Positions 24,600 through 37,830 of a DNA stretch of 64,000 bases are shown here, piece by piece. The position numbers were made by a program, and so were the translations under genes. Position 1 is the stretch's first letter; every line of letters starts with the position of its first letter. The DNA comes from Zeugodacus cucurbitae. Its lineage: Eukaryota; Arthropoda; Insecta; Diptera; Tephritidae. Location: NCBI RefSeq assembly GCF_028554725.1, contig NC_071667.1:72028001-72092000 (forward strand). The letters are read 5' to 3'. The notes beneath the pieces were generated by a model. It did not search any database. It was not told the DNA's origin and saw only the letters and a list, made by a program, of their open reading frames with translations.

Positions 24600-26100
24600 A
24601 ATGAAAAATGCATATAAGAGTTAACGGTTTTTTTTGTGGTACATTACTTTTGTTTTGCGTGAAACCAAGAAAGTGAAAATTAATTGCAAGGAACTATATA
24701 TTTTTATGCAAAAAATCATAAAAAACATAATTAAATATTTTATTAATTATTTAATTAATTATTTAGTAAACATAATATCGAATTTTTTAATAAGACGTAC
24801 TCAATATTATCATATCGCACCTAATTCACAGCGGCCTTCATCCTTTTATAGTAAAAATAATTATTTTTGAAATTTTTGTTGCCTACACTTAGGTGCATCG
24901 TATATATTATTTATTTTCCGCATTGTTTGTAAATTTATAAATTCATAAATAGAAACCGATTAAATTCGTTTAAAATAGCAATTAATTCAACAATTTAAAG
25001 TACTTATTTATTAACCCACTAATTTATTATATCAATAATTTATTAAATTAATAATTTAATTTTATTAATTTATTAAATTAATAATTTATATCAATTGCCT
25101 ACATTTAGGCGGCGGCACAAAGAAATTCTGAGATGAACATATTTCCCTCAGGAGCATTTCGTATCAGTTCTCTTTAGAAAAACTTTGAAGATACTATATT
25201 AAAACTTAATCTTTCACATGATTTATGTTACAATAAATGACGAAAGAACTAAATATTTAGGTATAAATCTCCAAAGGCTGAAAACTAATTGTTAAACAAA
25301 TAATTTGTATATATTTTATTGTAACTCTCCATATACAAATGTGTAGAACATATATAGTTTATAAGACTATATTCAGTCAACTCGAAAATATATTGCCTAC
25401 TTTTTAGCGCCATCAAAATTGTTAATAACATTTCACAAAATGTCTTTATATATTTCATAATTCTAATATTATTTTCAATACCAATTCATCAAAAATATTC
25501 AATAATAAATATTATGAAAATTTTCAAAAAAAAATTATTTTCAAAATAATTGTGAAATACATTTGGTGTCAAAATAATGTAACGATTAAAACTCACCTCT
25601 CAATATTTTAAATTTCCACTCCTTGTGGCATTTTCACATGGTAATTCATTATCTGTAACAAATGAAAAAACATCGTTAAACATTTGAAAAAACCGTTGAC
25701 TACATTTTATGACGTTTCTATTGGCCATAACTTTCAAAATCTCTCAAGTTTAGCATTAAGAACTCAACAACGGTTTTAATCATTATATATATTAAAATTA
25801 TTACCTTTATAGAATATTTTTACAACATTGAAGAATCGTTTTCAATCGTATTTTCCTCACACTCGAAAGCCTATTCATTTTCATTGATTCTCAAAAATAC
25901 CTTCTTGTGATTATAAAAATTATAATTCTATTACCGGAAGAAACTTCTATAATAGTTTTAACGGGTTTCGAATAAAAAGGTCCAATATTGGAGATTTTTT
26001 TATCAGTCATAATTTGTATTCACTTAACTAATATCTATTGACGAAGAGTTTTCAAAAACTTTTTTTTTTTGGAATATCCAGGAAAATTAACTTTTTAATA
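24600..26100. other. very AT-rich spacer
   Basis: The segment 24720-25100 is made of short TTAATTATT-type palindromic runs such as TTTATTAATTATTTAATTAA. No gene or clear transposon end was seen. Confidence 0.5.
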
Positions 26101-26107
26101 CTGGAAA

Positions 26108-26483
26108 TCTATCTGTACGTTTTTATGTCACGGAACTCCTCCTGAACGGCTGGACCGATTTTACTGAAATTTTTGTGTATCTTCAGTTGGAGGTTTGGGA
26201 ATGGTTTATAGTCACCATTCGTTCCCATTTAAATAGTACATTTTATTAATTTTTATTTCATAAATTTTTTTTGATGTTTTACATTAGCCAAAAATAGATG
26301 GCACCATTGTTACTGTATAGAAACATTCTAAAGATATATCAAATTGTTTTTGGAAAATGTTTTACAATGCCGCCACTGTCGGCGTATCAAATATTCAATA
26401 TAAGATGTGTTTCATTTCATACTTTGCTTAATATCCTAATAGCTTGAAAAATCATGCAGGAGAACGTCTTTCGGGTCGGCTAG
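26108..26483. mobile_element. non-autonomous Helitron, about 376 bp
   Basis: It starts TCTATCTGTACG after A and ends TCGGGTCGGCTAG before T. It contains the block GAACTCCTCCTGAACGGCTG then GACCGATTTTACTGAAAT, which is common near the 5' end of insect Helitrons and is also present at 60425. It does not encode a protein. Confidence 0.6.
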
Positions 26484-26489
26484 TAAATT

Positions 26490-28440
26490 ATATAGATATT
26501 ATGAAGGGAATCTATGCATGATTTTTTTTTTTTTTAATTTTTTGATCAAGCATTTAATATTATTTATGTATTTATATGATGTATTCAGATTACTGCCATT
26601 ATATCTGCAACTTTTAACAACACACTTTGGAAGATGTAATATAATAATTTTCTAATTGCATTTAACATGGGAAATGTAGTCATTAACTCGAAATTTTCGA
26701 AAATTTTTACCAGAGCATCAGCAGCTCTATAGTTCTTCTTAAATAATGAACTATCTTACCAGTAGGATATTCGTGAAATTTTCCCGAATATTTTTATCAA
26801 TTAAATATATTTTCGAATAGTAAGCTTTTTCTAATATAAAATAGAGCTGAAAATTCAATAACACATAATTTTGATTTTCAAAGTATACACTTATAATATA
26901 AATGGACTTAAAAAAAAATTTCTACAATATGTGTGAATATTTTCCAAAAAAAAAAAAATTCCGGCTTAAAAAAGTTCACCTTAAAGAACCAACCATTCGA
27001 GAATCAACGCGTATTCTATGAATATGTGTGGCGAATATTTTCGTCTTTCTACCGATTAACTCAAAAAAACAAAAAAAACTACAAATCATTTGAGAACAAG
27101 GAAATGTCTCTGTCGTCAAATGATGTGCTATTAATGTACACAGACATACATACAAACAAACAAATATTCATTTGATGGCTCTCTTTTTGGTTGGCCTAAT
27201 GATTGACATTTGAGAACATTGCCCATGCACATACCATACATAGAAACATTCATTGGATAGGTCGAAGGTCGCACATCGGATGAGACAATTAAATTCACCT
27301 ACGGCAAAACAACTGCCCACAAGCAAAGCAATTACACGCAATTTCGCGCCCCACCCACGCACACCCGCACATACCACATCCGGCTGCTATTAGAGCAATA
27401 ATAGTGAAAGCTTTTAGGCATAAGCAACGGTATAAAAAAAAAAAAAGTGCAGTTATTTTGTAGTAATTTCGGTATTACACTATTGAGTAATAAAAACAAA
27501 AAACGACAGCAGCGGCGAAGAAATGCCGCAAGCGTGCCGAAATTATGACAAATCAATTGACAAAATATAATTTGTTTTCGCACAATGTGTAAGCAATAAA
27601 TGCAAAAAGTTATTAAATTGATATTAAATATTTTTAGGAGATCACACGTGCGCTTGGAGAGCCAAGTAAAGCCAATTTGATATAATATATAGAGTGCGCT
27701 AACATGTAAAAGTGGCTAAGTGCATTTTCCAAAAGTTAAGTTTTATGATTTTTTTTTTATTTTTAATATCAAAATTTAAGTAGTAAGGTTTTTAAATTTC
27801 TAATCTCCTTCTCAAGTAGAATTTTGTTGTACAAATTTCCGATAAAAATTAAAAAAAAAACTGTTTTTAATTCCAAAAAATATTTTTCCCAAAACCGCAC
27901 CTAATTGGTTTTTCTTGCCAACTTGCGTCGCCCACTTTAAACCAAATTCTGCTGAAATGAGTAATTTTCACTTTTTTTTTAACATTATTGCCTATTTGCT
28001 ACCACCTTTTGAAAGGATAAAAAAATTAAACCAAACCAATTTTAAAGTGATGCACACGCAAATTGGTCAAAGCACTTACAAAGATGAAATAGAAATTCTC
28101 TTTGGCGCACAAAGTGGAATTCACACATGTGCAGGCAAAAGTTCACTATTACTTAGAATTTGCATGCATGTATGTATACATAACAGGTACATATGTATGT
28201 GGTGGAGAAAAAGAAATGTCTTTACTCATTACCGTCACGCCTCAAGGGTTCGTGCATATGAAGAAACTGTGAACATGCTTGACACATGGAGATATGTATG
28301 TATGTAGTACTAGATATGTCGAGTGTTCGTAGAAAATGCATATGTGTACTTGTATTCTAATAAGAAAGTTGATTTCTTAAAGTCAAAAACGCTTTTTGTG
28401 CCTTTTTTTAATTCATTCAAAGAAGTAATTTTGTAATTCT
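26490..28440. other. spacer, no gene recognised
   Basis: AT-rich unique sequence with poly-T, poly-A and CATACATA tracts. The 130-codon plus frame at 27915-28307 crosses a microsatellite and shows no domain. Confidence 0.45.
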
Positions 28441-28469
28441 CAACTGGTTAATGAAAATAAGTGAGCCTT

Positions 28470-28745
28470 CAGACATGGCTCGTCTGACTTTTTCTTACAT
28501 ATTTGCAAAAATAAAGAGAACCTTAAAACGTCGAAGTTTTACAAGCATGGGAGAAATCGCTGCAAGACCCAAGAATTGAGCCTAAGAATTGAGTTCGAGA
28601 AGTGCTTCGACGTTTGTAAGAAGCGCTGGCATAAGAGCATATTATCGAATGGGGACTATTTTAAAGATGACAACGTCAATGTAGACTAATAAATAAATAC
28701 TTTTTTTAACCGAAAATTACCGTTATTTTTTGAACACATGTCGTA
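28470..28745 (+). pseudogene. mariner transposase C-terminal relic
   Basis: Shifting frames give KIKRTLKRRSFTSMGEIAA, then FEKCFDVCKKRWHKSILSNG-like, then DYFKDDNVNVD. This is the order at the C-terminus of mariner transposases after the last catalytic Asp. It is followed by an end resembling ACCGTTATTTTTTGAACACA, the same terminal sequence as in the mariner at 39038. Stops are present. The 5' portion is missing. Confidence 0.75.
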
Positions 28746-28911
28746 AAATAAAAATTTTAAGTTTTCTGATACTGCTCGTAAAAATATTAAACTAAGAATC
28801 ATAAGAAACAATAGTAACAAAATATCGTAAGAATAATTCAGTCAGTATTATCCTTCAGCAATCTTTAAATTTTTCATCTTCGTTTCGCCACTTTTCTGCT
28901 CGCTGTGTTAA

Positions 28912-29647
28912 GGGGTTATATACAGTTAGACGGCCGAAAAAAAGTGAATTTTCCAGAATTTTTTCTGAGAAAACTTTTTAATTTATTGATCCAAAAATTT
29001 ATACACATATTATGGTATCTTTTAACTGTATTTTAAGACTTAGTACTAGTAAAAATATTTATTTGAAAATGAGCTACAGCTGATCTCCAGGAGCTCCTCT
29101 CAAAAAAGACGTTTTGCGGTGACCACTATATCTCGGAACTGGATCATCCGAAATTATAAAACCAAACAGATTTCGTTAAAATAATGTTAAATCTAGTAAT
29201 TATTCGAAGGAATAAGCAAAATAAAATTTTTTGACAAAATGGCGGTTTTTCAAAAAAAAAAATCGATTTTTCACCGAAATTTCGGCCTTAAATTGTTTAT
29301 AAAAATAAAATATTTATCGGAGAGAAAAAATCTTCGATTAATTACTAAAAAATATATTTAAGAAGGTCGTGTTAAAATTTGAGACTAATCGGACTAGACT
29401 AGCCGTTTCGAGTAATGTTGGTCACCGACTTTGAAAACACCATTTTGAGAAAAACGCGTTTAAAGTTTGGACCTTGTACTGAAAAGCACTCTGAAACGCC
29501 TTTTCAAATTTTTCATTTGCTTGTAACTTTGAAAATATTCACCGGAACGATATGAAATTTTCTGTGTGTATTCTTAAATATATGTACATTAAGAAAATGA
29601 AATAAAAAAAAATCGATTTTTTGAAAATTCTAACTGTATATAACCCC
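28912..29647. mobile_element. TTAA MITE family A, copy 1 (736 bp)
   Basis: TTAA flanks both sides (28908-28911 and 29648-29651). The inverted ends begin GGGGTTATATACAGTTAGA. The interior is alignable along its full length with copies at 32784 and 43578. It holds no plausible protein. Internally, on the reverse strand, is the ACTTTAAACGCGTTTTTCTC / AAAGTCGGTG core seen in the other TTAA MITEs of this window. Confidence 0.9.
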
Positions 29648-29651
29648 TTAA

Positions 29652-32590
29652 AGCTCTTAAGCTCTGTTCTAAAAATTGTGTGCGGAAGCAACAACGATAG
29701 TTCAAGAGAGTATATAACTCTTTAAAATAGTAAATCATCATCCCATTATATTTGTGTAGGTCGTTCTACTGCATTTCAGTTAAGCGAGTTGTTTTCACCA
29801 AAATAAACGACCTCACGTTTGCTCAAGTTTCTTTCTTTAAAAGCATAAAATTTCAAAGAATTCTCCTTCATCAACTCAAATTCCATAAAAGAAGTCAACA
29901 AAATTTAACGCAACTGAAAACTGAAAACTTCATTACCAATAAATTTCGATTCCAACTAATAGTTATACAGACGACCAAAAAAATCCTATTTATGCAAACA
30001 GGCGAATAATTAGGAAGCAATGCTTTCGCTAACATCAAATGCATAAGAGTCATTCACGTCACACATTTACGTGCTTTCGAGTTATCTTCTTGGTTGGAGT
30101 TGTCTCTCTTTTTTCTGCACAACACCTTCCGCACGCTCTTCGTATTTCACTTTGCTTTTTATGGCAGCCGAGAACGAAATGCGAATACGGTTGCTGTAGC
30201 AATTCTGTAATTTGCACCAAAGTCGTTCATTAACCGGATGCCGACAGACGGACGGACGAACGGACAAATAGACAGACAGAGCGCAGCAATATTGTAATGC
30301 TGCAGCAAAGCACGATGCGCGACCATGTCACAACCGCTCACACCAACTACCACACAAACTTCATCATCAGCAGCAGCTCGAATTGCGCAAAAAAGACAGT
30401 CTTTGCTGCTGGTACTAAACTTCCGTAAAAGACGATTTCGCTTTACGGCGCATAGCGGCATGCAACACGATCACAACTACAGCAAGTGTTGACAACAAAA
30501 ACTCATTGCCACAACGGATATGAGAAAGATCAGCCAGGAATTACTAGCCAATTCCCAGTCAACAGTTGCGCTACTTATGCGCTTAGAAGTGTGTGCAACA
30601 TTTGCTTGCATATTTGCCACGTTTCTTTTCGCATAGCTGGACTTTCTACTTGTTGCATGCCAAACTGCTTACTGTTACTTTTGCTCGCGATTGCCCTGCT
30701 GTTCGCTTGCAAATTAATAAATAGATAATGTCCTTGTTAAAGTCTCATTTATGGCTTTCCGGCCAATGTCACAATTACTTTTCGCACTTTTTTCTGCTTC
30801 AATTATTCTTTCGCACTTTACAAAGCACCTACGCAATGGCTAATAGTTGAGGAATTCTTTTTGCTTTTGTTGTCCTTAAGCACTTACATATAGATGAGTA
30901 CGAGAGTATTGGCATAAGTCCATGATATGTTGGCGACCAATATTTCAGTAAGGGTTCCTAACTCTCCGAACAATCGAGTTATAGTTGAACATGTCACATG
31001 TCTTCGTTGAATTTGCCACTCGTTTGAACTTTTATTCGAGACAACTCAGTTGAGATTTCGCTTAGTTGATCTGAATTCGAAAAATTTAGTTGAAGACCAA
31101 TTTTCGAATCTTTTCTATATAAGAACAAAGCTTTGGGAGTTCGCTGGTTTCATCATCCAGCCGACCCAAGTCTTAGATTATAAAAAAATTGATTCTTACC
31201 CGCGGTCGTCTCTACCCAAGAAGTTTCAAACCTTCAAAAATTTTTGGGACATTGAAAAATTGCGTAAAAAGTCAAAAGTATCGATGTAGTCAGCTAAAAA
31301 ACCTTGTAAACTCTACTTTTTCCCGATTTCATCCGAAGCTCGAAACAAATGGAAGAAGAAGCGCGACAAAATTTAAGAGTATAAGAACCAGCAAACAATA
31401 AAAGTGTATAGTTACAGAAAAATCTTTGCCGAATTTCTGGCTCAGAAGACCTTATATAGTACTTCTCTCAGCCACTGGAAACTCAAATTCCAAGCAAATC
31501 ATTCTCTTACCTCATACATTACCGCCATCTCTTATGCTTCTTTCAAAAGGGAGATTTCAAAAAATAATAACACTTTCTAAATTCACTGTCTTATCTTACT
31601 GCCCTCGTTATTACAGTAATGGCAAAACTTCTTCGGAGTTACTTCCACACATTGTTGTTATTGTTGTTGCTTTGTACGCGTGTTTGCCTGAAGCCGCATT
31701 TCTTTTGGTCGCCACCATTTTGCTGGAAGACATCCGCCGCTGCCGCTGTACACGCTGCCGCCACGAAAATGGATTAAACTTTATTGTCGTCCATATTGTT
31801 TTAGTGTTTACGCAGGCGTTGTTGTTGTTGTTGTTGACTTAACTTACATTCCCTGGCGGTGTTGTTTTCGGTAAAGTGAAATAATGTCTGCATTTGAACT
31901 TCGATGACGTTGTAAAAGTGTTAATTAATTATTTTGGTTAATTATGTCACAGCTAATTGGCTGAGAATATTTGCATTAGGGTTGGGAAAAGTACCGGTGC
32001 TAAAAGGTAATTTGTTCGCGAGTACAGTAAATATGTGCAATAAAGTGTCGCGACTTGGAAGTTGGTTTACGGAATTTGCATTTTCGCGTTTTGTTTTTCT
32101 CCTGCAAAGTTTTATGGCTCGCAAGTGTCAGCTAATTGTGATAAAAACTTCTTATTTGTAACAAGCAAGGATACCTAGTACTACATACAATTGTATTTAT
32201 TAAATAGTTTAAATCACAACTTTTTTGGATTTGTCATATATTGCAGACAAGAACTCCTTGAGTACAATTTATTAAACTACGGTTTTCTTTCGTTAGTATA
32301 TTATTTTGTTTATAACGATAAATAGATTTTTCTTCTGAATATCATCCTAAAAGTAGGCAACGTTTTTTATATTTTTGTATATTGCCTACATTTTGGCAAA
32401 ACTGTAAATAATACAAACAGACGGCCTTTCAATTGTCTTTATTTGGCATTCTTATACGCTTATTCTTTCTCGAATTATAGCTCTGTGATATATAGTTCAA
32501 GCATTAACATTACCATTTAAACTTAGAGCTCATAGAGCGAAATTATCACGTCCGAAAGCAAGATCATAAAATAATATAAATTAGCATTAA
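29652..32590. other. spacer, no gene recognised
   Basis: It has a GACA/GACG-type microsatellite (30240-30285) and GTT runs (31650-31840). Short frames at 30159-30461 (minus) and 31426-31842 (plus) lack domains or gene-like codon bias. Confidence 0.45.
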
Positions 32591-32659
32591 ATAAGAAAGA
32601 ATTGACCTTACATGCATGATGAGCACGATGATTTTTATTGTGATTTAAACTGTCTTCTG

Positions 32660-33710
32660 CATCATGCTTGTTTGTGAATTCTTGGCCAAAAATAAATCAG
32701 TAACGATGTCTCAGGCTCCATATTCGCCAAACATGACTCCGACTTTGAATTTTTCTTATTTTCAAAAATAAAAACAACCTTAAGGGGTTATATACAGTTA
32801 GACGGTCGAAAAAAAAAGTGAATTTTCTAGAATTTTTTCTGAGAAAACTTTTTAATTTATTGATCCAAAAATTTATACACATATTATGGTATCTTTTAAC
32901 TGTATTTTAAAACTTAGTACTAGTAAAAATATTTATTTGAAAAAGAGCTACAGCTGATCTCCAGGAGCTCCTCTCAAAAAAGACGTTTTGCGGTGACCAC
33001 TATATCTCGGAACTGGATCATAAGAAATTAAAAATCCAAACAGATTTCGTTAAAATAATGTTAAATCTAGTAATTAATCGAAGGAATAAGCAAAATAAAA
33101 TTTTTTGACAAAATGGCGGTTTCTCAAAAAAAAAAAATCGATTTTTCACCGAAATTTCGGCCTTAAATTGTTTATAAAATAAAAAATATTTATCGGAGAG
33201 AAAAAAATCTACGATTAATTACTAAAAAATATATTTAAGAAGGTCGTGTTAAAATTTGAGACTAATCGGTCTAGCCGTTTTCGAGTAATGTTGGTCACCG
33301 ACTTTGAAAATACCATTTTGAGAAAAACGCGCTGCCTTGTACTTCCAAGCACTCTGAAACGCCTTTTCAAATTTGCTTGTAACTTTGAAAATATTCACCG
33401 GAACGATATGTGTATTCTTAAATATATGTACATTAAGAAAATGAAATAAAAAAAATCGATTTTTTGAAAATTCTAACTGTATATAACCCCTTAAATGGCC
33501 GTCATTTTACAAGCAGATATCTCTCTGAAAGAGCTAAAGGTTATCACAAAACTCGAGTTTGAAAAGTATTTCGTCGATTGGCAGAAGTGCTGGCATAAGT
33601 ACATAATATCGAATGGTGACTGTTTTAAAGGCGTCAATATTAATGTAGACGTATAAAAAATATATATTTTTTAAACGAAAAGTACCGTTATTCGTTGAAC
33701 ACACATCCTA
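32660..33710 (+). pseudogene. mariner transposase relic split by a MITE
   Basis: Left piece (about 32681-32783): EFLAKNKSVTM, then QAPYSPNMTPT, which matches the mariner block around the last catalytic Asp (usually PYSPDLAPCD). Here that Asp has become Asn. Right piece (about 33491-33660): NGRHFTS, then ISLKELKVITKLEFEKYF, then CWHKYIISNGD, then NINVD. The two pieces join in frame across a single TTAA once the 707-bp MITE is left out. Several stops and the Asn change show the mariner is dead. An ACCGTTATTCGTTGAACACA end lies near 33686-33705. Confidence 0.8.
32784..33490. mobile_element. TTAA MITE family A, copy 2 (707 bp), nested in mariner
   Basis: It has the same ends (GGGGTTATATACAGTTAGA) and interior as copy 1. 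TTAA stands on each side (32780-32783 and 33491-33494). It has a deletion after AAACGCG relative to copies 1 and 3, plus other small gaps. It lies inside a mariner relic, which fixes its boundaries. Confidence 0.92.
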
Positions 33711-33714
33711 GTTA

Positions 33715-34790
33715 AAATTTAATTTCCGGTTTTTTCTGTCACCCAACTTTATATCAGTCGTATATCAGGACCAATCAATTGAAAGCCACATTGAAATACA
33801 TTATTTGAGAAAAGTCTTTTTTAAGAACTACTTGGTCAAAAAAGTGACGTATTTAAGCTCGCAGAGGCAGCTCAAAAAGTTTCTTCTTCGTAACCCCACT
33901 CACTTGTTTTCTCTGTTACCATATTTGTTTGTGATTTCCTCGCATTTTAGCATAACCATTATTGTTTACATTAATTAATATAAAGCCTTCGCCAATAACT
34001 GGGCGAGTCAACAGCTCCGGCTATCGTAAATCTCCCCGTCGCCAGTGAGAAAAGCACCAACTGCCTGCCCAACAACAAAGCATTGCAGAGACACAACAAA
34101 ATGATTGCTGACATATGACAGGCATAATAGTAAATAAATATCATCAACCAGTTGTACTGACAAATTTATGACGGCATGTCTATGCTAACACACACACAAA
34201 CGAAAATACAAACGTACAAGCATGCGTTAAGAATAACTGTTTAATAACGCACGCTGCTATGGATAATAAAATGATTGTAGCAACATCAAATGCGGCGGCA
34301 AAAATAACCGATTATCACGTGTCTAATATGAGTGCATTTGCATATATGTTTATGTGTGTGTATGTTCGTTTATGTGCCCGAGAACTGACTTTAACGCTTC
34401 GCTTGTTTGCCATTTCACGCTTGCCAACGATGGCGGCAGCAAATCACTGATAGCCATGTTGACGCCAACAAAATGAATGAAAGAAAGAAAGCCGCGCATA
34501 AACACAGAAAGGGTTATAAACCGTACCCACAGGCAGAAATAAATACATACTGGCCCTTCCGTGTATGTATGTGCATAAACATGTTATGTTCGCTTTGTTG
34601 TTGTGTTTATATTACCGACAACTTTTTTATTGTAGCTAAAGCTGTCCTGCATATGATTTGTGTGTTATTAAAATATATGTGTATGTGTGTATCTGTGTAT
34701 GTGAGACTGCCACACCTGTTGCATGCGAATGTAATTCACCACAGTTAGAACTTATTTTCCTAATTGTATATGCATATAAGCAAGCAAGTG
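33715..34790. other. spacer, no gene recognised
   Basis: Unique sequence with CA and TATG tracts (34180-34200, 34340-34360, 34670-34710). Frames at 34259-34450 and 34407-34748 span these tracts and are not credible genes. Confidence 0.45.
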
Positions 34791-34799
34791 TGAGGAAAC

Positions 34800-35655
34800 T
34801 GTTTTCAAAATACTAACTTTTAACATCTAAATATTTTACAATTAAATTTATTTTTTATTAATTATTTTCATACATTCTTTTAATTTTTTATATAATTTTT
34901 AATACTTTTTTCTATATATTTTTTCAATATAATTTTCAATATTTTGTTTTAATACATTTTACATATAATTTTTTTTTAATATAAATTTTTAATAATTTTT
35001 TAATATTTCTTTTAAATTCTTTAACAATTTTTTATATAATTTTTTAATAATTTTTTTTTTATTTTTTTATTTATTAATTTTTTTATAAATTCTTTTATAA
35101 TTTATTTAATTTCATATTTAAAAAATTTTTCAACTTCTCAGCTACCACAATTTAACCAACAGTTTTAGTCTAAATATTTATAATTAAATTTATTTTTTAT
35201 TATATATTTTCATTAATTTTTTTTTATTTTTTTTATATAATTTTTTAAATTTATTTTTTAAATTCTCTTCTATAATCTTTCTATACATTTTTTAATACAA
35301 TTTTCAATATTTTGTTTTAATACATTTTATATATAATTTTGTTTTTTTTTTATAGTTTTATAATATTTTTTTATCTATTTTTTATTTTTGAGTTATTAAT
35401 TTTTTTTATATTTATAATATAAATTTTTAATAATTTTTTTCATATTTCTTTTAAATTCTTTAACAATTTTTTATATGATTTTTTAATAATTATTTTTTAT
35501 TATTTATTGATATTTTTATAATTTGTTTATACATCTTTTGATACATTTTTTTATAAATTTTTTTATAATTAATTTATTTGAATATTTAAAAATTTTTTTC
35601 TTATAATTTTTCAACTTCCCAGCTATCACAATTTGACCAACAGTTTTAATCAACA
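34800..35655. repeat. AT-only tandem duplication, unit about 350-500 bp
   Basis: Two long A/T blocks each end in the same non-AT phrase: CAACTTCTCAGCTACCACAA then TTTAACCAACAGTTTTA (35131-35168), and CAACTTCCCAGCTATCACAA then TTTGACCAACAGTTTTAA (35609-35650). Inside both are TCTAAATATTT then AATTAAATTTATTTTTTATT, and ATTTTCAATATTTTGTTTTA. Each unit also contains many shorter near-repeats of TTTTTTATATAATTTTT. Confidence 0.7.
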
Positions 35656-35659
35656 TTAA

Positions 35660-37095
35660 CCTTCTTTATCAGATAATTTCTTAAATATGCAAATATTTCT
35701 TTATATGCAAGTGCATATGTATATGTGTGTATGTGTTGTTTGTGTTGTTTACGCGTACAGCACTCGACACCGTCGCATATAAATTATCACACTCGCCTAT
35801 AATAAATACACAAAGTGACACGAGTCGCTGACTTATGAGTGCACGCTGCACTGAAGAAGGATATGCGCACGTTTGCGCCTAGAAATATGCAAAATGCAGG
35901 CATTAAACTCAACTGGCAGTATATGAATGTGTGTTTGTTTGTTGTTGCAGCCAGAGAATGTAGAAAGTTGAAAGTCTTAAAGCAAAGATGGTTCAACAAT
36001 TTCCAGGCAGGCAAAACAACAACTAAAGGCGTGAAATATTTAAAGAATTAGGTAAAAGCTAACAATAAGCTTTGTATTTGATTCAAAAATTTTAAACAGA
36101 GTTATATAAGAAATAGTATAAACATGTTTAAAAATGAACAAGAATGCTTAAAACCCCAAAGCCCAGAAAATATTGAAATTTTACACAACCGGCTCATCTT
36201 TTTGTACCAACACTGGTATGCATATTTCATTACGTTCTTTCCCATTTTGCGCGTGTCGACGACAATTTGTGTGCGTCGCTGACATTTATTGAGAATTATG
36301 ACACAGTTATGCGGTTGGTGGAATTTAAAGCGATAAATTGAGGTAGGCCAAAAGCAGTTGAAGATTGAAACTGTATAAAAATAGAAATTATTAAATTTAA
36401 ACTGAATAAAAATTTACAGTTGAAAGCAGAGATAATAGATAAAAAGAGTATAGAGTTTGAGTTCTTTCTCTATTTGACTATGTCTTTGATTATACCATTC
36501 GCTAGTTCGATTCATCAATGACAAGTGATAGCGAAACCAAGGTATAAATGGAACAGCTCAGCAACCCTCTAATCAATACCGAACCGCTTAGCACACATCA
36601 GAAAGTCCATAACTGAAATACTCATGACATGATCATAAATTATACGCGGACGACAGTATTACCCCGATTCTTTAAGAATACCCTAACCAACAAAATGCCA
36701 AAAAATTTACATAAACTCAAAGTTATGAATTTCTGGTAGAAATCATTGGATTAACTCGGAACGTATACGCCGAAGCAGACAAATGTACAGCACGCACGTA
36801 CGCCAATTTCGTTAACACACCAGAAGCCACGTCGCAAGAGAGGCAAATCTGTCAACACCGTCTACCACGACTAACCCCTTCGACTATTTGACCAGCCGCC
36901 AGCGCACTTTAAACACCCACCAACCCATTTATTAGCACCAGTAATACCGCTAGTTGTTGTGGTTCGTGTGTGCTCAAGCGCTGAGAAATCCTTGCTGACT
37001 CAGCAATCTTCAAATACTCACTGAGACACGAGAAGGCCACTTTGCGCCGTCACTTTGTTTTGTTATCATTTGAAATTTATACTTTCTTAGTTTGC
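35660..37095. other. spacer, no gene recognised
   Basis: Mostly unique sequence. It becomes less AT-rich at 36760-37140, just ahead of a candidate exon end at 37140. No transposon ends were found. Confidence 0.4.
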
Positions 37096-37140
37096 TGTTT
37101 TGGAATAATCATAATCAGCAGTAGTGCGCCAGTGTGCAGT
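36960..37140 (+). promoter_or_regulatory. candidate non-coding first exon, possibly of AstA
   Basis: A less AT-rich block ends in GTGTGCAGT followed by the donor GTAAGG (GT at 37141-37142). It contains ATCAGCAGTAGTGCG, with an initiator-like CAGT. It lies about 7.7 kb before the acceptor at 44797-44798 that opens the first coding exon of AstA, on the same strand. The pairing is a guess from position. Confidence 0.25.
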
Positions 37141-37490
37141 GTAAGGACAAGTGGGTTGTGCTTGTGACTGTGCATTTTTTGTTGTTGTGTCTAATAGAAA
37201 AACTTTGCACTAAAATCAATTAAAAGATAATAAGTGTTGGAAGTTTAAATTATTTAAATATCTTTGTCGGAGTTTAACATGGAAAAGCACAAGTTTTTAT
37301 TGTTAGCGCGATACGCTTGTAAGCCTATTAGATGTATACTAGTTATGTGTTCGTTTCGCCCCAACTTGTTGAGTGTATATTGAAAATTGCTAGAATTTCT
37401 TGAAAACAAAGTTGAATTGTTTTCAAAGTCAAAAGTCAAATCATTCAGCAAATTTTGGAATAAATAAAAGCTCTTATAAAACAATAAAAA

Positions 37491-37830
37491 GGTCTACAAC
37501 TTTGCTTCCGCCGTTTTCCAATAGATGTCTCTAACGTCAAGCACTGGTCAATTAAATCGATTAAATCGTTTTATATCGATTTTGGACATTTGTGTCAACA
37601 TTAACCCAACAAAATATTTGTAGAGATCTGTTTGCATCCCAAACTTATTCTCAACTGAAAATGTCACTTTTGGAGACGAATTCTCGACATTTGTACGGAA
37701 TACGCATGCTGCCAGAGAGATGGTCAAAAGCAGTAGCTAATATTTGGATAACATTTTTGTAACCGTTTTTATACAAAAAAAACCTTAAATTTGCATTAAC
37801 ATTATTCTTATTGCTTACTAAAAGGAAACT
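37491..37830. mobile_element. GGTCTACAACTTTGC repeat, copy 1 (right end lost)
   Basis: The first about 200 bp match 60659-60860 almost base for base, from GGTCTACAACTTTGCTTCCG through TCTCGACATTTG. A TTGTAACCGTTTTTATAC stretch is also shared. The right inverted end seen in the 60-kb copy is absent here. Confidence 0.65.

Noticed and set aside
27915..28307. 130-codon plus-strand frame
   Set aside because: Much of it is CATG/TATG microsatellite and it has no domain.
30159..30461. 100-codon minus-strand frame with several Cys
   Set aside because: Part of it is the translation of a GACG/GACA microsatellite. No signal peptide or spacing typical of a Cys-rich peptide.
33246..33449. 67-codon frame inside family A copy 2
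   Set aside because: The frame is not kept in copies 1 and 3, so it is chance within a non-coding MITE.
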